Origin: UBA1479 sp002706405
GTDB taxonomy: Bacteria > Pseudomonadota > Alphaproteobacteria > Rhodospirillales > Casp-alpha2
Assembly (NCBI GenBank): GCA_963972255.1
Contig: CAXATO010000016.1
Location: forward strand, 1 to 64,000
Direction: 5' to 3'
Length of the DNA stretch: 64,000 nt
In this document: positions 24,624 to 36,185 of the stretch, one piece after another
Position numbering within the stretch: position 1 is the stretch's first letter
Layout: the number at the start of each line of letters is the position of its first letter
Notes under the pieces: model-generated
The model's database searches: none
Seen by the model: only the letters and a program-made list of their open reading frames with translations
What the model was told of the DNA's origin: nothing
Program-made: the position numbers and the translations under genes

Positions 24624-25703
24624 TCAGCCGTCCAGACGATAACGTTTCCTGGCCCCCTCGGCCCAGGCCATGCCGTGGCCGGGCAGGGTGGGCAGGGCCA
24701 TGCTGCCGTTCTCGGTTCTGGCCGCGATGTCGAACAGGGGCTCGAGCAGGGGAAAGTCCTCCAGCCAGGTGACGTTGGGTTGCGCCGCCGCCAGATGGAT
24801 GAACAGCGACGGCAGGAAATGCGGCGCGACCGGCAGGCCGAAGGACTCGGCCGCCCGCGCTGCCGCCAGGCATGGTGTCAGCCCGCCCATCATCGCCAGA
24901 TCCGGTTGCAGGACGTGCAGGGCGCCCGAGGTCAGATAGGGCATGACCTCGGCCATGCCCTGCAGGTGTTCGCCCGCGGCAATGGCGACCGGCGAGGCCG
25001 CCGCCAGACGGGCGAAGGCACCGGCGTCGCCGGCCGGCAGGGGTTCCTCCAGCCACAGGCATCCGGCGTCGGCGCAGGCCGCCGCCAGATGCAGGGCCGA
25101 GGCCGGATCGCATTTCTCGTTCACGTCGGCCATCAGACGCACCCGGTCGGGCAGGGTGGCGCGCAGGGTGCTCAGCCGGGCGCCGTCCGTGCCGTCCCCG
25201 GAAAGGCGCGGCTTGACCCCGGCGAATCCTTGGGCGACCTGGGCCAGGGCCAGATCACGGCTTTCCTCCGGGCTGTGGTCCGGGCGATGATCGGCCGAGC
25301 CGTAGACGGGCAGGTCGCGCGCGGTGCCGCCCATGGCGATGCCCAAGGGCAGGTTCAGGCGCCGAGCGTGCAGATCCCAGGCCGCCACGTCGATGGCCGC
25401 CATGGCCAGGTTGTGGGCCCCCCGGCCGATACGGTTGAGGGACCCGGCCATGTGCCGCCACAGCGCTTCCGGCGTATGGGCGGCCTGACCTTGGACGCGG
25501 GTTTCCAAAAGGTCGCGCGCCGCCGCCAGGACGACCCCGGCGCCGCCGTTCAGGCAATAGCTGAACCCCGTGCTGGTGGCGCCGTCGCTGTCCGTCAGGT
25601 CGACGGCCAGGACATCGATCCGGGCCACGCCGGACCCGCCCACGGGGCGGTCCAGCGGCAGGCGCAGCAGCTCGGCGGTAAACGCGGTGATCGTTGGGGT
25701 CAT
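24624..25703 (-). CDS. Enolase-superfamily enzyme (mandelate racemase / muconate lactonizing group)
   Basis: A 359-residue enzyme with an N-terminal capping domain and a C-terminal TIM barrel. Metal ligands are readable as the Asp in LMADVNEKCD, the Glu in LEEPL and the Glu in AAGEHL; a His on the barrel is in APHFLPS. On strand two the usual KxK reads K-P-R (in GVKPRLSG), so the second lysine is Arg. The family does acid-sugar dehydration, racemisation or cycloisomerisation; the substrate is not evident. It overlaps the Sel1 gene by four bases. Confidence 0.82.
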   Translation of the reverse strand: MTPTITAFTAELLRLPLDRPVGGSGVARIDVLAVDLTDSDGATSTGFSYCLNGGAGVVLAAARDLLETRVQGQAAHTPEALWRHMAGSLNRIGRGAHNLAMAAIDVAAWDLHARRLNLPLGIAMGGTARDLPVYGSADHRPDHSPEESRDLALAQVAQGFAGVKPRLSGDGTDGARLSTLRATLPDRVRLMADVNEKCDPASALHLAAACADAGCLWLEEPLPAGDAGAFARLAAASPVAIAAGEHLQGMAEVMPYLTSGALHVLQPDLAMMGGLTPCLAAARAAESFGLPVAPHFLPSLFIHLAAAQPNVTWLEDFPLLEPLFDIAARTENGSMALPTLPGHGMAWAEGARKRYRLDG

Positions 25704-26560
25704 TTGCTCATGGCTTCCAGTATCTGTTTGGCGATGGGTGAACCGGCGGCCCGGGCCCGGGTGATCGCGACCATCGCTTGGCCGCGGTTGGGCGCCGTGC
25801 CGCGCCCGGTCAGGTAGGCCTGCCCGACCATGGCGAGGGCGTCCGCATGGCCCTGCTCGCCCGCCTGTTTGTACCAGGCGAGGGCGGCTTCGGCATCTTC
25901 CGGAACGCCGTCGCCCGTATCCAGCCGGCGCGCGTACTCATATTGGCTGTCACGATGGCCCAGCTTCGCCGCGCGGTGGAAGGCCTCGGCGGCGACCTCC
26001 GGCAGGCGCGGCACGCCATGGCCGAGGGCGAAGCTCTGGCCGATCCGGAAATAGGCGGCTTGGCGGTCGATGGCTTGGCTTTGGGCTTCCGTGGCCACCA
26101 AATCGTCGAGACCGGCGAGCGCCTTTTCGGCCACGGCCTGCTTCATTTCCGCGGCCCGCGGCTGGCCGCGTGCCGCCGCCCGCGACAACAGGCGGTATCC
26201 CTTCACCGCGTCCTGTTCGACCCCGATGCCGCGCATGTGGAACCAGCCCAGCATGGTGGTGGCGTACAAGTGGCCCTGGTCGGCGGCCATGCCGTACCAG
26301 CGGGCCGCTTCGCCAAAGTCCGCCGCGGTGCCTTGGCCGCGGGCATACATCCCGGCGATCAGGGCCTGAGCTTCGGCATCACCGCCTTCGGCGGTGGGCT
26401 TCAGTTCCTTGAAGGCGGTGGCGAAATCGCCGGCGTTATAGGCGGCCTCGGCCTCGGCCAGCCCGGCCTGGGCCGGCCGGGCCGCGCCGACAAGGACGAC
26501 GGCGGCCAGAATCGCGGCTCGTGAAAGCAGACGTCGCCTTGGGGACAATCCCAATGCCAC
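25700..26560 (-). CDS. Secreted Sel1-repeat protein
   Basis: A 286-residue protein with a signal peptide (about 1-32, ending PAQAG) and six or so Sel1-like TPR repeats (for example AQALIAGMYARGQGTAADFGEAARWYGMAADQG and YEYARRLDTGDGVPEDAEAALAWYKQAGEQG patterns). Such proteins are periplasmic scaffolds for protein-protein contacts. It overlaps the start of the enolase-family gene by four bases, which suggests co-expression, though a functional link is not apparent. Confidence 0.82.
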   Translation of the reverse strand: MALGLSPRRRLLSRAAILAAVVLVGAARPAQAGLAEAEAAYNAGDFATAFKELKPTAEGGDAEAQALIAGMYARGQGTAADFGEAARWYGMAADQGHLYATTMLGWFHMRGIGVEQDAVKGYRLLSRAAARGQPRAAEMKQAVAEKALAGLDDLVATEAQSQAIDRQAAYFRIGQSFALGHGVPRLPEVAAEAFHRAAKLGHRDSQYEYARRLDTGDGVPEDAEAALAWYKQAGEQGHADALAMVGQAYLTGRGTAPNRGQAMVAITRARAAGSPIAKQILEAMSK

Positions 26561-26571
26561 CTGTCCGGCGG

Positions 26572-27774
26572 TCAGCTCAAGTTGGCGCAGGCCCGCTGGA
26601 TGCGCTGGCAGGCGTCTTCCAGCAGGTCCGTGGCCGTGGCGTAGGAAATCCGGAAATGCGGTTCCAGCCCGAACGCGGCCCCGTGCACGGCGGCAACCCC
26701 TTCGGATTCCAGAACGTAGGTCACGAAATCCTCATCGTTCTTGACGACCTGGCCCGACGGTGTCTTTTTGCCGATGGTGCCGGCGCAGGACGGATAGACG
26801 TAAAACGCCCCTTCCGGCGTGGCGCAGGAAAGACCGTTGGCCTGGTTCAGCATGCTGACGACGAGATCGCGGCGTTGCTTGAATACGGCGTTGTTCTGTT
26901 CGATGAAATCCTGCGGGCCGTTCAGGGCGGCCACGGCGGCGGCCTGCGATACGGCGGCCGTATGGGTGATGCCCTGGGACTGGATCATGGTCATGGCCTT
27001 GACCAGTTCCTTCGGGGCGCCGCAATAACCGACACGCCAGCCGGTCATGCAATAGGCCTTGGACATGCCGTTCATGGTCACGATGCGGTCGTACAGCTTG
27101 GGTTCGACCTGGGCCATGGTGGTGAACTGAAAGCCGTCATAGACCAGCTTTTCATAAATGTCGTCGCAGAAGATCCAGACATGCGGATGCTGCAACAGGA
27201 CATCGGTCAGGGCCTTAATCTCGTCGCGGGTATAAGCGCCGCCGGTCGGGTTCGACGGCGAGTTGAAGACCAGCCATTTGGTTTTCGGGGTGATCGCCGC
27301 GTCGAGCTGTTCCGGCTTCAGCTTGAAGTTGTTTTCGGCGCTGCACTGAACGACCTTCACTTCGGCGCCGAACATCAGCGGAATGTCCGCGTAGGACACC
27401 CAATAGGGGGCCGGCACGATGACCTCGTCACCCGGATTGATGGTCGCCATGAAAGCGTTGAAGATCACCGGCTTGCCGCCGCAGCTGACGTGAATCTGGT
27501 CGCGGGCGTAATCCAGGCCGCTGTCGCGCTTGAACTTGGCGATAATGGCGTCCTGCAGTTCCGGAATGCCGTTGACCGCCGTATAGCGGGTCATGCCGGC
27601 GTCGAGCGCCTTTTTCGCCGCCTCGATGATGTGCTGGGGCGTGTCGAAATCGGGTTCACCCGCGCCCAGGCCGATGACGTCCTTGCCCTGGGCCTTCAGG
27701 TCGTTGGCCTTCTGGGTGACGGCGATGGTGGGGGACGGTTTGATGGCGGCAAGGCGGTCGGCGAGGAAAGCCAT
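26572..27774 (-). CDS. aspC: Aspartate transaminase, class I PLP aminotransferase
   Basis: A 400-residue class I/II aminotransferase interconverting aspartate and oxaloacetate with glutamate/2-oxoglutarate. The family motifs are GAGEPDFDTP, FNSPSNPTGGAYT, the PLP lysine in MNGMSKAYCMTGWRVGY, and FRISYATA. This is the subgroup I-gamma form usual in alphaproteobacteria, also able to act on aromatic or prephenate substrates in some relatives. The start is ATG 27774. A minus-strand terminator for the upstream metY gene lies at 27876-27911, so it has its own transcript. Confidence 0.92.
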   Translation of the reverse strand: MAFLADRLAAIKPSPTIAVTQKANDLKAQGKDVIGLGAGEPDFDTPQHIIEAAKKALDAGMTRYTAVNGIPELQDAIIAKFKRDSGLDYARDQIHVSCGGKPVIFNAFMATINPGDEVIVPAPYWVSYADIPLMFGAEVKVVQCSAENNFKLKPEQLDAAITPKTKWLVFNSPSNPTGGAYTRDEIKALTDVLLQHPHVWIFCDDIYEKLVYDGFQFTTMAQVEPKLYDRIVTMNGMSKAYCMTGWRVGYCGAPKELVKAMTMIQSQGITHTAAVSQAAAVAALNGPQDFIEQNNAVFKQRRDLVVSMLNQANGLSCATPEGAFYVYPSCAGTIGKKTPSGQVVKNDEDFVTYVLESEGVAAVHGAAFGLEPHFRISYATATDLLEDACQRIQRACANLS

Positions 27775-27875
27775 GATCGGGTCCTTGTATTTGATCCATG
27801 GGGCAAGGGCAGCGGCCCGGTTTCGGGCCGCTCGGAGACTACGCTGCCCATTTGTTTCAGGCAAGACACGCAATG

Positions 27876-27911
27876 AAAAACGCCGGGAAGCGGCCAAGGC
27901 CTCCCGGCGTT
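27876..27911 (-). terminator. Intrinsic terminator of metY
   Basis: aacgccggga (27879-27888) pairs with tcccggcgtt (27902-27911), a 10-bp stem, followed on the minus strand by TTTTT (27880-27876). It is 27 bases past the metY stop. Confidence 0.85.
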
Positions 27912-27937
27912 GTTCAATGACCTTGGGGTCTCGGCGG

Positions 27938-29221
27938 TTATTGCGCCTCGAGCGCCTGATCCAGATCGGCGATGATGTCGTCGATGTGTTCGATCCCGAC
28001 CGACAGCCGCACATAGCTTTCGGTGACGCCGGCGGAAATCCGTTCTTCGGGCGTCAATTGCTGGTGCGTGGTCGACCAGGGATGGATGGCCAGCGAGCGC
28101 ACGTCGCCGATGTTGGCCACGTGATAGAACAGCTTCAGGGCGTCGATGAACTTGGCGCCGCTTGCTTCGCCGCCTTTCAATTCGAAGCCGACCAGACCGC
28201 CCCATCCGCCGGGCATGGTCTTCTCGCCATGGGCGCGGATGGCTTCGTCTTTTTCCAGGCCGGGGAAGATCACCCGGCTGACCGCCGGATGGGCGGCCAG
28301 ATGGCGTGCCACCGTTTCAGCGTTGCGGCAATGTTCGCGCATGCGCAGGGGCAGGGTTTCCAGCCCTTGGATGAACATCCAGGCGTTGAACGGGCTCATT
28401 GCCTGGCCCATGTCGCGCAGCATGGTCACCCGCGCCTTGAGGATATAGGCGATGGGGGCGCCCAAGCCCTTGGCGGCCTCGGTCCAGACCGCGCCGTGAT
28501 AGCTCGGGTCCGGCTGGGTCAGCAGCGGGAAGCGCGCGGCGTGCTTTTCCCAATCGAAATTGCCGCCGTCGATGATCATGCCGCCGATCGACGTGCCGTG
28601 GCCGCCGATGTATTTGGTCATGGAATAAATGATGACCGCCGCACCATGTTCGAAGGGGTGGCACAGGGTCGGCGCCGCCGTGTTGTCGATGATCAAGGGC
28701 ACGCCCAGTTCACGGCCGATAGCCGAAACTTCGGCGATGGGAAACACCCGCAGTTTGGGGTTCGCCAGCGTCTCGCCGAAATAGGCCCGGGTCTTGTCGT
28801 CCGTGGCGCGGCGGAAATTTTCCGGGTCCGACGAATCGACGAAACGGGCTTCGATCCCCATGGTCTTGAGGGTATTGCCGAACAGGTTCCAGGTGCCGCC
28901 GTAAATGTCCGTGGACACGACGATATTATCTCCGGCCTGGGCGATGTTCTGCACGGCCATGGCCGATGCCGCCTGACCCGAAGACACGGCAAGCGCCGCG
29001 ACGCCGCCTTCCAAGGCGGCCATGCGCTTTTCCAGCACGTCGCAGGTCGGATTCATGATGCGGGTATAGATGTTGCCCAGTTCTTCCAGCCCGAACAGGC
29101 GCGCCGCATGGGCGGTGTCGTCGAACTGGTAGGACGTGGTCTGATAGATCGGCACGGCGACGGAATTGGTCGCCGGATCGGCGCGGTAGCCGTGATGTAG
29201 GCAGATCGTATTCTTATGCAT
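27938..29221 (-). CDS. metY: O-acetylhomoserine sulfhydrylase
   Basis: A 427-residue PLP enzyme of the Cys/Met metabolism family that makes homocysteine from O-acetylhomoserine and sulfide. The long form with the insertion typical of MetY is present. The PLP lysine is in YSMTKYIGGHGTSIGG; SSGQAASAMAVQN and IHPWSTTHQQL are family blocks. The start ATG 29221 has aaggag eight bases upstream. A spaced inverted repeat (29281-29310) lies in the upstream region and a terminator follows the gene. Confidence 0.93.
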   Translation of the reverse strand: MHKNTICLHHGYRADPATNSVAVPIYQTTSYQFDDTAHAARLFGLEELGNIYTRIMNPTCDVLEKRMAALEGGVAALAVSSGQAASAMAVQNIAQAGDNIVVSTDIYGGTWNLFGNTLKTMGIEARFVDSSDPENFRRATDDKTRAYFGETLANPKLRVFPIAEVSAIGRELGVPLIIDNTAAPTLCHPFEHGAAVIIYSMTKYIGGHGTSIGGMIIDGGNFDWEKHAARFPLLTQPDPSYHGAVWTEAAKGLGAPIAYILKARVTMLRDMGQAMSPFNAWMFIQGLETLPLRMREHCRNAETVARHLAAHPAVSRVIFPGLEKDEAIRAHGEKTMPGGWGGLVGFELKGGEASGAKFIDALKLFYHVANIGDVRSLAIHPWSTTHQQLTPEERISAGVTESYVRLSVGIEHIDDIIADLDQALEAQ

Positions 29222-29280
29222 GGGGTGTCTCCTTCAACCCGGTTCCCTCTGGATGGCGCGTAACCTAGATCGTTTTCGGG

Positions 29281-29310
29281 TCATGTTGAAGCCTCAGGCG
29301 CGGAACATGA
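29281..29310. promoter_or_regulatory. Inverted repeat upstream of metY
   Basis: TCATGTT (29281-29287) and AACATGA (29304-29310) are perfect inverted copies separated by 16 bases, 60 bases upstream of the metY start. It may be an operator for a methionine or sulfur regulator. I found no conserved SAM-II or SAH riboswitch motif here. Confidence 0.4.
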
Positions 29311-29493
29311 GCGGCCGCGTGGAAACTATGGCGAAATCGCGGCTTCCCTGCCTCTAAAAGGCCCCGGGCACACCCTAGGGCAGCCCCAGTCTCCGTCCAT
29401 TCATGGTGCGAGCCGCCGCCCGGTGGAGTGAATCCATCCCGGGCGGCTTTCCGGATCGCTTAAGGCGGACCCCCGCCGGGAGAGACGCACACC

Positions 29494-31890
29494 ATGTCCA
29501 TCGTCACCGTCATCGGCCGCCGCTGGTGGGCCTTTCCCCTGGCCCTGATCGCGACCTTGGTTCTGATTACCGCCGTCGCCGCGTCCTCGGCGCGGGCCGA
29601 CGGCGGCGTGCGCCCGGCGGTTGTTCCGGCATCGGCCATGGACCTGGGCGGTTTGTTCCTGCCGGCCGGCAAGGGGGACGACGGCGGCGAGGGCGCGGCC
29701 CAGGTGCGGGCGGTGCCGCTGCTGGGCACGGACATCAAGGTGCACATCTCGGGCCTGATCGCGCGCTATGCGGTCACCCATCGGTTCCGCAATCCCACGG
29801 CGCATTGGACCGAGGCCATCTATACCTACCCCCTGCCGCCGGACAGCGCCGTCGATCGCCTGAAGATGACCGTCGGCGGGCGCGTGACCCTGGGCCAGAT
29901 CAAGGAGCGGGCCGAAGCGCGGCGTCTGTACACGGCGGCGAAAAGTGCCGGTCGCCGAGCCTCCCTGGTCGAACAACAGCGGCCCAACATCTTCACCACT
30001 GCCGTCGCCAACCTGGGCCCCGGCGAGGAAGTCATCGTCGCCATCGAGTTTCAGGAACGCCTGGCTTTCCGTGATGGGCAGTTCACCCTGCGCCTGCCGC
30101 TGGTCGTGGGCCCCCGCTATATCCCCGGCCGGGCGCACGCCGTGACCTTCGCGGGCGGCGCCGGCTGGGCGCAGGATACGGATCGGGTGCCCGATGCTTC
30201 AAAGATCACGCCGCCGTTGCGAGAGGACGGCGCCGGCAAGGGCAATCCGGTGACGCTCGAGGTTGCTCTTGCCGCCGGCTTCGACATCGGCAAGATCACC
30301 AGTCCCGGCCACGACGTTATCGTGACGCGCCCGGATTCCGGCCGGGCCGTCGTGCGGCTGGATGGCGACGCCGTGCCCGCCGACCGTGATTTCGTCCTGC
30401 GCTGGGCCCCGGCCGAGGCGGGGGCCGCGCCCCAGGCCGGGTTCTTCTGGGAACAGGCCGGGGATGACACCTACGGCCTGCTCATGCTCATGCCGCCCGT
30501 GTCCGGCGGCGCCGGATTGGCCCTGCCCCGGCCGGCCCGCGACGTGACCTTCGTGATCGATACCTCCGGCTCCATGAAGGGGACGTCGCTGACCCAGGCC
30601 AAGGATGCGCTGGTCATGGCCTTGGACCGCCTGACGCTGGCCGACCGCTTTCGCATCATCCGCTTCGCTTCGGGCTATTCGGACATGACCCCCCGGCCGG
30701 TGACCGCCGATCGGGCGGCCATCGATCGCGCCAAGGCCTATGTGCGGGGGCTCGAGGCCGAAGGCGGCACGGAAATTTCCAACGCCGTCACGGCGGCGCT
30801 TGCCGGTCTCGACAGCGGGGCTGAAGACGCGGCGCCCGAGGGCCGCACCCGCCTGCAGCAGATCGTGCTGATCACCGATGGCGCCGTCGGCGACGAGGAC
30901 CGCCTGTTGTCCCTCATCAAGGGGCGAATCGGCGCTGCCCGCCTGTTCACTGTCGGCATCGGATCGGCCCCCAACGGCTTCCTGATGACCCGTGCCGCCC
31001 GCGCCGGGCGCGGTACCTATACGTTCATTCAGGCGGCTGGCGAGATCAAGGAACGCATGGCCGAACTGTTTCTCAAGCTGGAACGCCCGGCCCTGACGGA
31101 TGTGGCCTTGACCTGGCCCCAGGGTGGGACCCACACGGTCGAAGTCTGGCCGCGACCGCTGCCGGACCTTTATGCGGGCGAACCGCTGGTCGCGTTGATG
31201 AAGCTGAACGGGGCCGGGCCGGAACTGAAGGTCTCTGGCCGGCTGGGCGGGCGCTTCTGGGAACAGTCGGTGACCATCACCGGCGGCGCCGCGGCACCCG
31301 GCGTGGCGGGCCTGTGGGGCCGCGAGAAGATCCGCCAACTCATGGCCAACATGCGGACCGCCAGCCTGCATCTCGAACCCACGGACGCGGATGCCGCCCG
31401 TGTCGATATCCGCCGGGAGATCGTCCGGACCGCCCTCGACATCGGTCTGGTCAGCAAGTTCACCAGCCTGGTTGCCGTCGATACGGAACCGGGTCGCCCC
31501 GCCGGCACGCCGATGGCGGCCGCCCAGGTGCCGGTCAACCTGCCGGCGGGCCAGGACCGCGCAGGCTTGGAAGGCGTCCCTGCCGCCCCCTTGCCGACCC
31601 ACGCGCCGTCCCCCGTTCCGGGCCCGCAAAAGACCATGGCGCCGACCGCCCCGGTGCCGGCCGGCCAGGCGGCGACCTTGGCCTTCGACCGGACGGACCC
31701 GGCAATGCGCCCTCATCTGGCGGCCGCCGTTTCCGGCACACCGCTGATGGCCGCTCCGCAGACGGCGACCCCGGCCCACGCCTATATGGGGCTCGGCCTG
31801 CTGTTCGTGATCGCCGCCCTCGCCATTTTGGCCCTCGGCTGGCGGGGCCCGCGCCGGCGTCGGCGCCAGGGTTCGGAAGGGGCCGATTGA
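29494..31890 (+). CDS. Marine-type sortase target protein with VIT and vWA domains
   Basis: A 798-residue exported protein. An N-terminal signal/membrane segment (about 10-36) is followed by a VIT domain (about 65-200; THRFRNPTAHWTEAIYTYPLP), then a von Willebrand A domain (about 345-520) with the MIDAS motif DTSGSMKGTS. The C-terminus has a sorting signal: a short motif region (AAPQTATPAHAY), one hydrophobic helix (GLGLLFVIAALAILALGW) and a basic tail (RGPRRRRRQ). The next gene is a sortase with TGATG overlap. This pair is the known single-target sortase system of proteobacteria; a classical LPXTG is not seen. Confidence 0.9.
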   Translation: MSIVTVIGRRWWAFPLALIATLVLITAVAASSARADGGVRPAVVPASAMDLGGLFLPAGKGDDGGEGAAQVRAVPLLGTDIKVHISGLIARYAVTHRFRNPTAHWTEAIYTYPLPPDSAVDRLKMTVGGRVTLGQIKERAEARRLYTAAKSAGRRASLVEQQRPNIFTTAVANLGPGEEVIVAIEFQERLAFRDGQFTLRLPLVVGPRYIPGRAHAVTFAGGAGWAQDTDRVPDASKITPPLREDGAGKGNPVTLEVALAAGFDIGKITSPGHDVIVTRPDSGRAVVRLDGDAVPADRDFVLRWAPAEAGAAPQAGFFWEQAGDDTYGLLMLMPPVSGGAGLALPRPARDVTFVIDTSGSMKGTSLTQAKDALVMALDRLTLADRFRIIRFASGYSDMTPRPVTADRAAIDRAKAYVRGLEAEGGTEISNAVTAALAGLDSGAEDAAPEGRTRLQQIVLITDGAVGDEDRLLSLIKGRIGAARLFTVGIGSAPNGFLMTRAARAGRGTYTFIQAAGEIKERMAELFLKLERPALTDVALTWPQGGTHTVEVWPRPLPDLYAGEPLVALMKLNGAGPELKVSGRLGGRFWEQSVTITGGAAAPGVAGLWGREKIRQLMANMRTASLHLEPTDADAARVDIRREIVRTALDIGLVSKFTSLVAVDTEPGRPAGTPMAAAQVPVNLPAGQDRAGLEGVPAAPLPTHAPSPVPGPQKTMAPTAPVPAGQAATLAFDRTDPAMRPHLAAAVSGTPLMAAPQTATPAHAYMGLGLLFVIAALAILALGWRGPRRRRRQGSEGAD

Positions 31891-32510
31891 TGGCCCCGGC
31901 GGCCCGCCTTTCCCGTTTGCTCCCTGCCTCCATGGCACCTTCCAGGCCGGCGGCTGTCCTTTTGGCCGCCGCCGGCCTGGGTCTTTTCGCCTGGGGGGCC
32001 TATATCCCGGCCAAGGCCTGGGCGGCGCAGATGCTGCTGGAACATGCCTGGGATCAGGCGCGGGCCAATCAAGCCCTCTCGGGCGTGCTGGCCCGGCCCT
32101 GGCCCTGGGCCGACATGACGCCGGTGGCGCGGCTTGGTATCGAACGTCTGGGGGGCGCCAGCATCGTCCTGTCCGGGGCCGACGGCAGCACGCTCGCCTT
32201 CGGGCCCGGCCATGTCGACGGCACGGCCCTGCCGGGGCAGCCCGGGCATGGCGTCGTCTCGGCCCATCGCGACACCCATTTCGCCTATCTGAAGGAGGCC
32301 CGCATCGGCGACTTGATCCGTGTCGAACAGCCGTCGGGTGCGAAAAGCGGCTACCGCATCGTCGAACGCCGGGTCATCGACACGCGCCGCGAACAGGTCA
32401 TGCTGCATCCCGAGGCGGACCTGTTGACCCTCATCACCTGCTATCCCTTCGAGGATTGGGCGCCGGGCGGCCCGCTTCGCCTGATTCTCACGGCAGAGAA
32501 GCGATTCTGA
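31890..32510 (+). CDS. Class GN sortase
   Basis: A 206-residue transpeptidase with an N-terminal membrane anchor (about 18-40). Catalytic residues are the His in VSAHRDTHF, the Cys in LITCYPF and the Arg in GPLRLIL. Class GN sortases are the proteobacterial type that act on one neighbouring VIT/vWA protein. The start ATG 31890 overlaps the target gene stop by one base, so the two are translationally coupled. The final attachment point in this Gram-negative envelope is unknown. Confidence 0.92.
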   Translation: MAPAARLSRLLPASMAPSRPAAVLLAAAGLGLFAWGAYIPAKAWAAQMLLEHAWDQARANQALSGVLARPWPWADMTPVARLGIERLGGASIVLSGADGSTLAFGPGHVDGTALPGQPGHGVVSAHRDTHFAYLKEARIGDLIRVEQPSGAKSGYRIVERRVIDTRREQVMLHPEADLLTLITCYPFEDWAPGGPLRLILTAEKRF

Positions 32511-32583
32511 TTAACCTTGCGGGAAGTTCCCCTTAACATGGCGGCCCCATTAATAAGAAACCACGCCTCCAGGAGGAATACCT

Positions 32584-33942
32584 ATGGCCGTTTCCGGCAT
32601 CGACAGCGTCCTTTACCGCGATCAGTTTTCCACCCCCGCCATGCGCGCGGCCTTTGACGACACCGCGACCCTGCAGAAATTTCTCGACATGGAAGCGGCG
32701 CTTGCCCGCGCCGAAGCGGCGCTCGGGATCATTCCCGAAAGTGCCGCCGCGCAGATCACCAAGGCGGCCGACATGTCGCTGTACGATTTCGACGCCATCC
32801 GCGACGAAATGGCCCGCACCAGCCATCCCATCGTGCCGCTGGTCCGCGCCATGGCCGCGCAGTGCGAGGTTCAGGGCGACAAGAAGGCCGGCGAGTACGT
32901 CCATTGGGGCGCGACCACCCAGGACGTCATGGACACCGGTCTTGTCCTGCAGATGAAGGACGCAGTGGCGTTGATCCGCGACGGTCTGGATAAACTTGAC
33001 GCCAATTGTGTCAAGCTGGCGCGCGATCACCGCGACACGCCCATGGCCGGGCGCACCCATGGCCAGCAGGCCCTGCCGATCACCTTCGGCTACAAGGTCG
33101 CCGTCTGGATCGACGAAATCCGCCGTCAGCGCGAACGCCTGGACCAGATGGCCGACCGGGTTCTGGTCGGCCAGTTCTCCGGCGCCGTCGGCACCCACGC
33201 GGCGGTTGGCGAAAAGGGGCCCGAGGTCGCGGCCCGCATGATGGCCGACCTGGGGCTCGGCGCGCCGGCGATTTCCTGGCACGTCGCCAAGGACCGCTTC
33301 ACCGAATATGCCGCCGTGCTGGCCAGCATCGCCGGCACCATGGGCCGCATCGTGCGTGAGGTCGCGACCCTGCAGAAGACCGAAATCGCCGAACTGGAAG
33401 AGCCGCACAAGCCCGGCAAGGTCGGCTCCTCGACCATGCCGCAGAAGCGTAACCCGGCGATCTGCGAAGTGACCCAGGGGATCGTCCGCCTGGCCTGGGC
33501 CTGCGTGCCGCCGGCCTTCGAAAGCATGATCGCCGACCACGAACGGGACAAGGTCGCCAACCAGGTCGAACGGGATTTCGTTCCGCGGGTCAGTTGCCTG
33601 ACCGAATCGGCCCTGCGCAAGGCGGTGATGGTCACCGGCGGGCTGACCGTGCGGGCCGACAACATGCGCCGCAACCTGGACATGACGGGCGGCCTGCTGC
33701 TGTCCGAGGCGGTGATGATGAAACTGGGCGAGACCATCGGCCGCAACACGGCCCACGACGTGGTCTATGAAGCGGCCATGACGGCCTTCGAACAGGACAA
33801 GGTGTTCCGCGACCTGTTGCTGGCGGACGCCCGGGTGTCGGAGATCATGACTCCTGAGGAACTGGACGCCCTGCTTGACCCGGCGCGCTACACAGGCCTG
33901 TCGGCGGAAATGGTCGACGCGGTTCTCGGCACCAAGGGATGA
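32584..33942 (+). CDS. Adenylosuccinate lyase-family protein
   Basis: A 452-residue member of the fumarase/aspartase superfamily, with the signature GSSTMPQKRNP near residue 285 and the catalytic-His region AGRTHGQQALP near residue 158. Length and sequence are nearest to the 3-carboxymuconate cycloisomerase-like and adenylosuccinate-lyase-like group. I would not call it purB because this subgroup includes enzymes of other specificity, and no purine genes are nearby. The aggagga site (about 32571-32577) precedes ATG 32584. Confidence 0.8.
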   Translation: MAVSGIDSVLYRDQFSTPAMRAAFDDTATLQKFLDMEAALARAEAALGIIPESAAAQITKAADMSLYDFDAIRDEMARTSHPIVPLVRAMAAQCEVQGDKKAGEYVHWGATTQDVMDTGLVLQMKDAVALIRDGLDKLDANCVKLARDHRDTPMAGRTHGQQALPITFGYKVAVWIDEIRRQRERLDQMADRVLVGQFSGAVGTHAAVGEKGPEVAARMMADLGLGAPAISWHVAKDRFTEYAAVLASIAGTMGRIVREVATLQKTEIAELEEPHKPGKVGSSTMPQKRNPAICEVTQGIVRLAWACVPPAFESMIADHERDKVANQVERDFVPRVSCLTESALRKAVMVTGGLTVRADNMRRNLDMTGGLLLSEAVMMKLGETIGRNTAHDVVYEAAMTAFEQDKVFRDLLLADARVSEIMTPEELDALLDPARYTGLSAEMVDAVLGTKG

Positions 33943-33967
33943 CCCGGGGGCGCACAGCGCCTATATA
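33939..33967 (+). promoter_or_regulatory. Putative promoter of uvrB, leaderless type
   Basis: -35 ATGACC (33939-33944, four of six), a 17-base spacer, -10 TATATA (33962-33967). The start would fall within a base or two of the uvrB ATG at 33975, and no Shine-Dalgarno is present between. Confidence 0.5.
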
Positions 33968-33974
33968 AACAAGC

Positions 33975-36167
<2,193 letters not shown>

Positions 36168-36185
36168 GCAGCACTGCGGCCATCG

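Noticed and set aside
29222..29493. SAM-II or SAH riboswitch before metY
   Set aside because: I looked for the conserved GCTAAA/AGGG pseudoknot part of SAM-II and the SAH core and did not find them.
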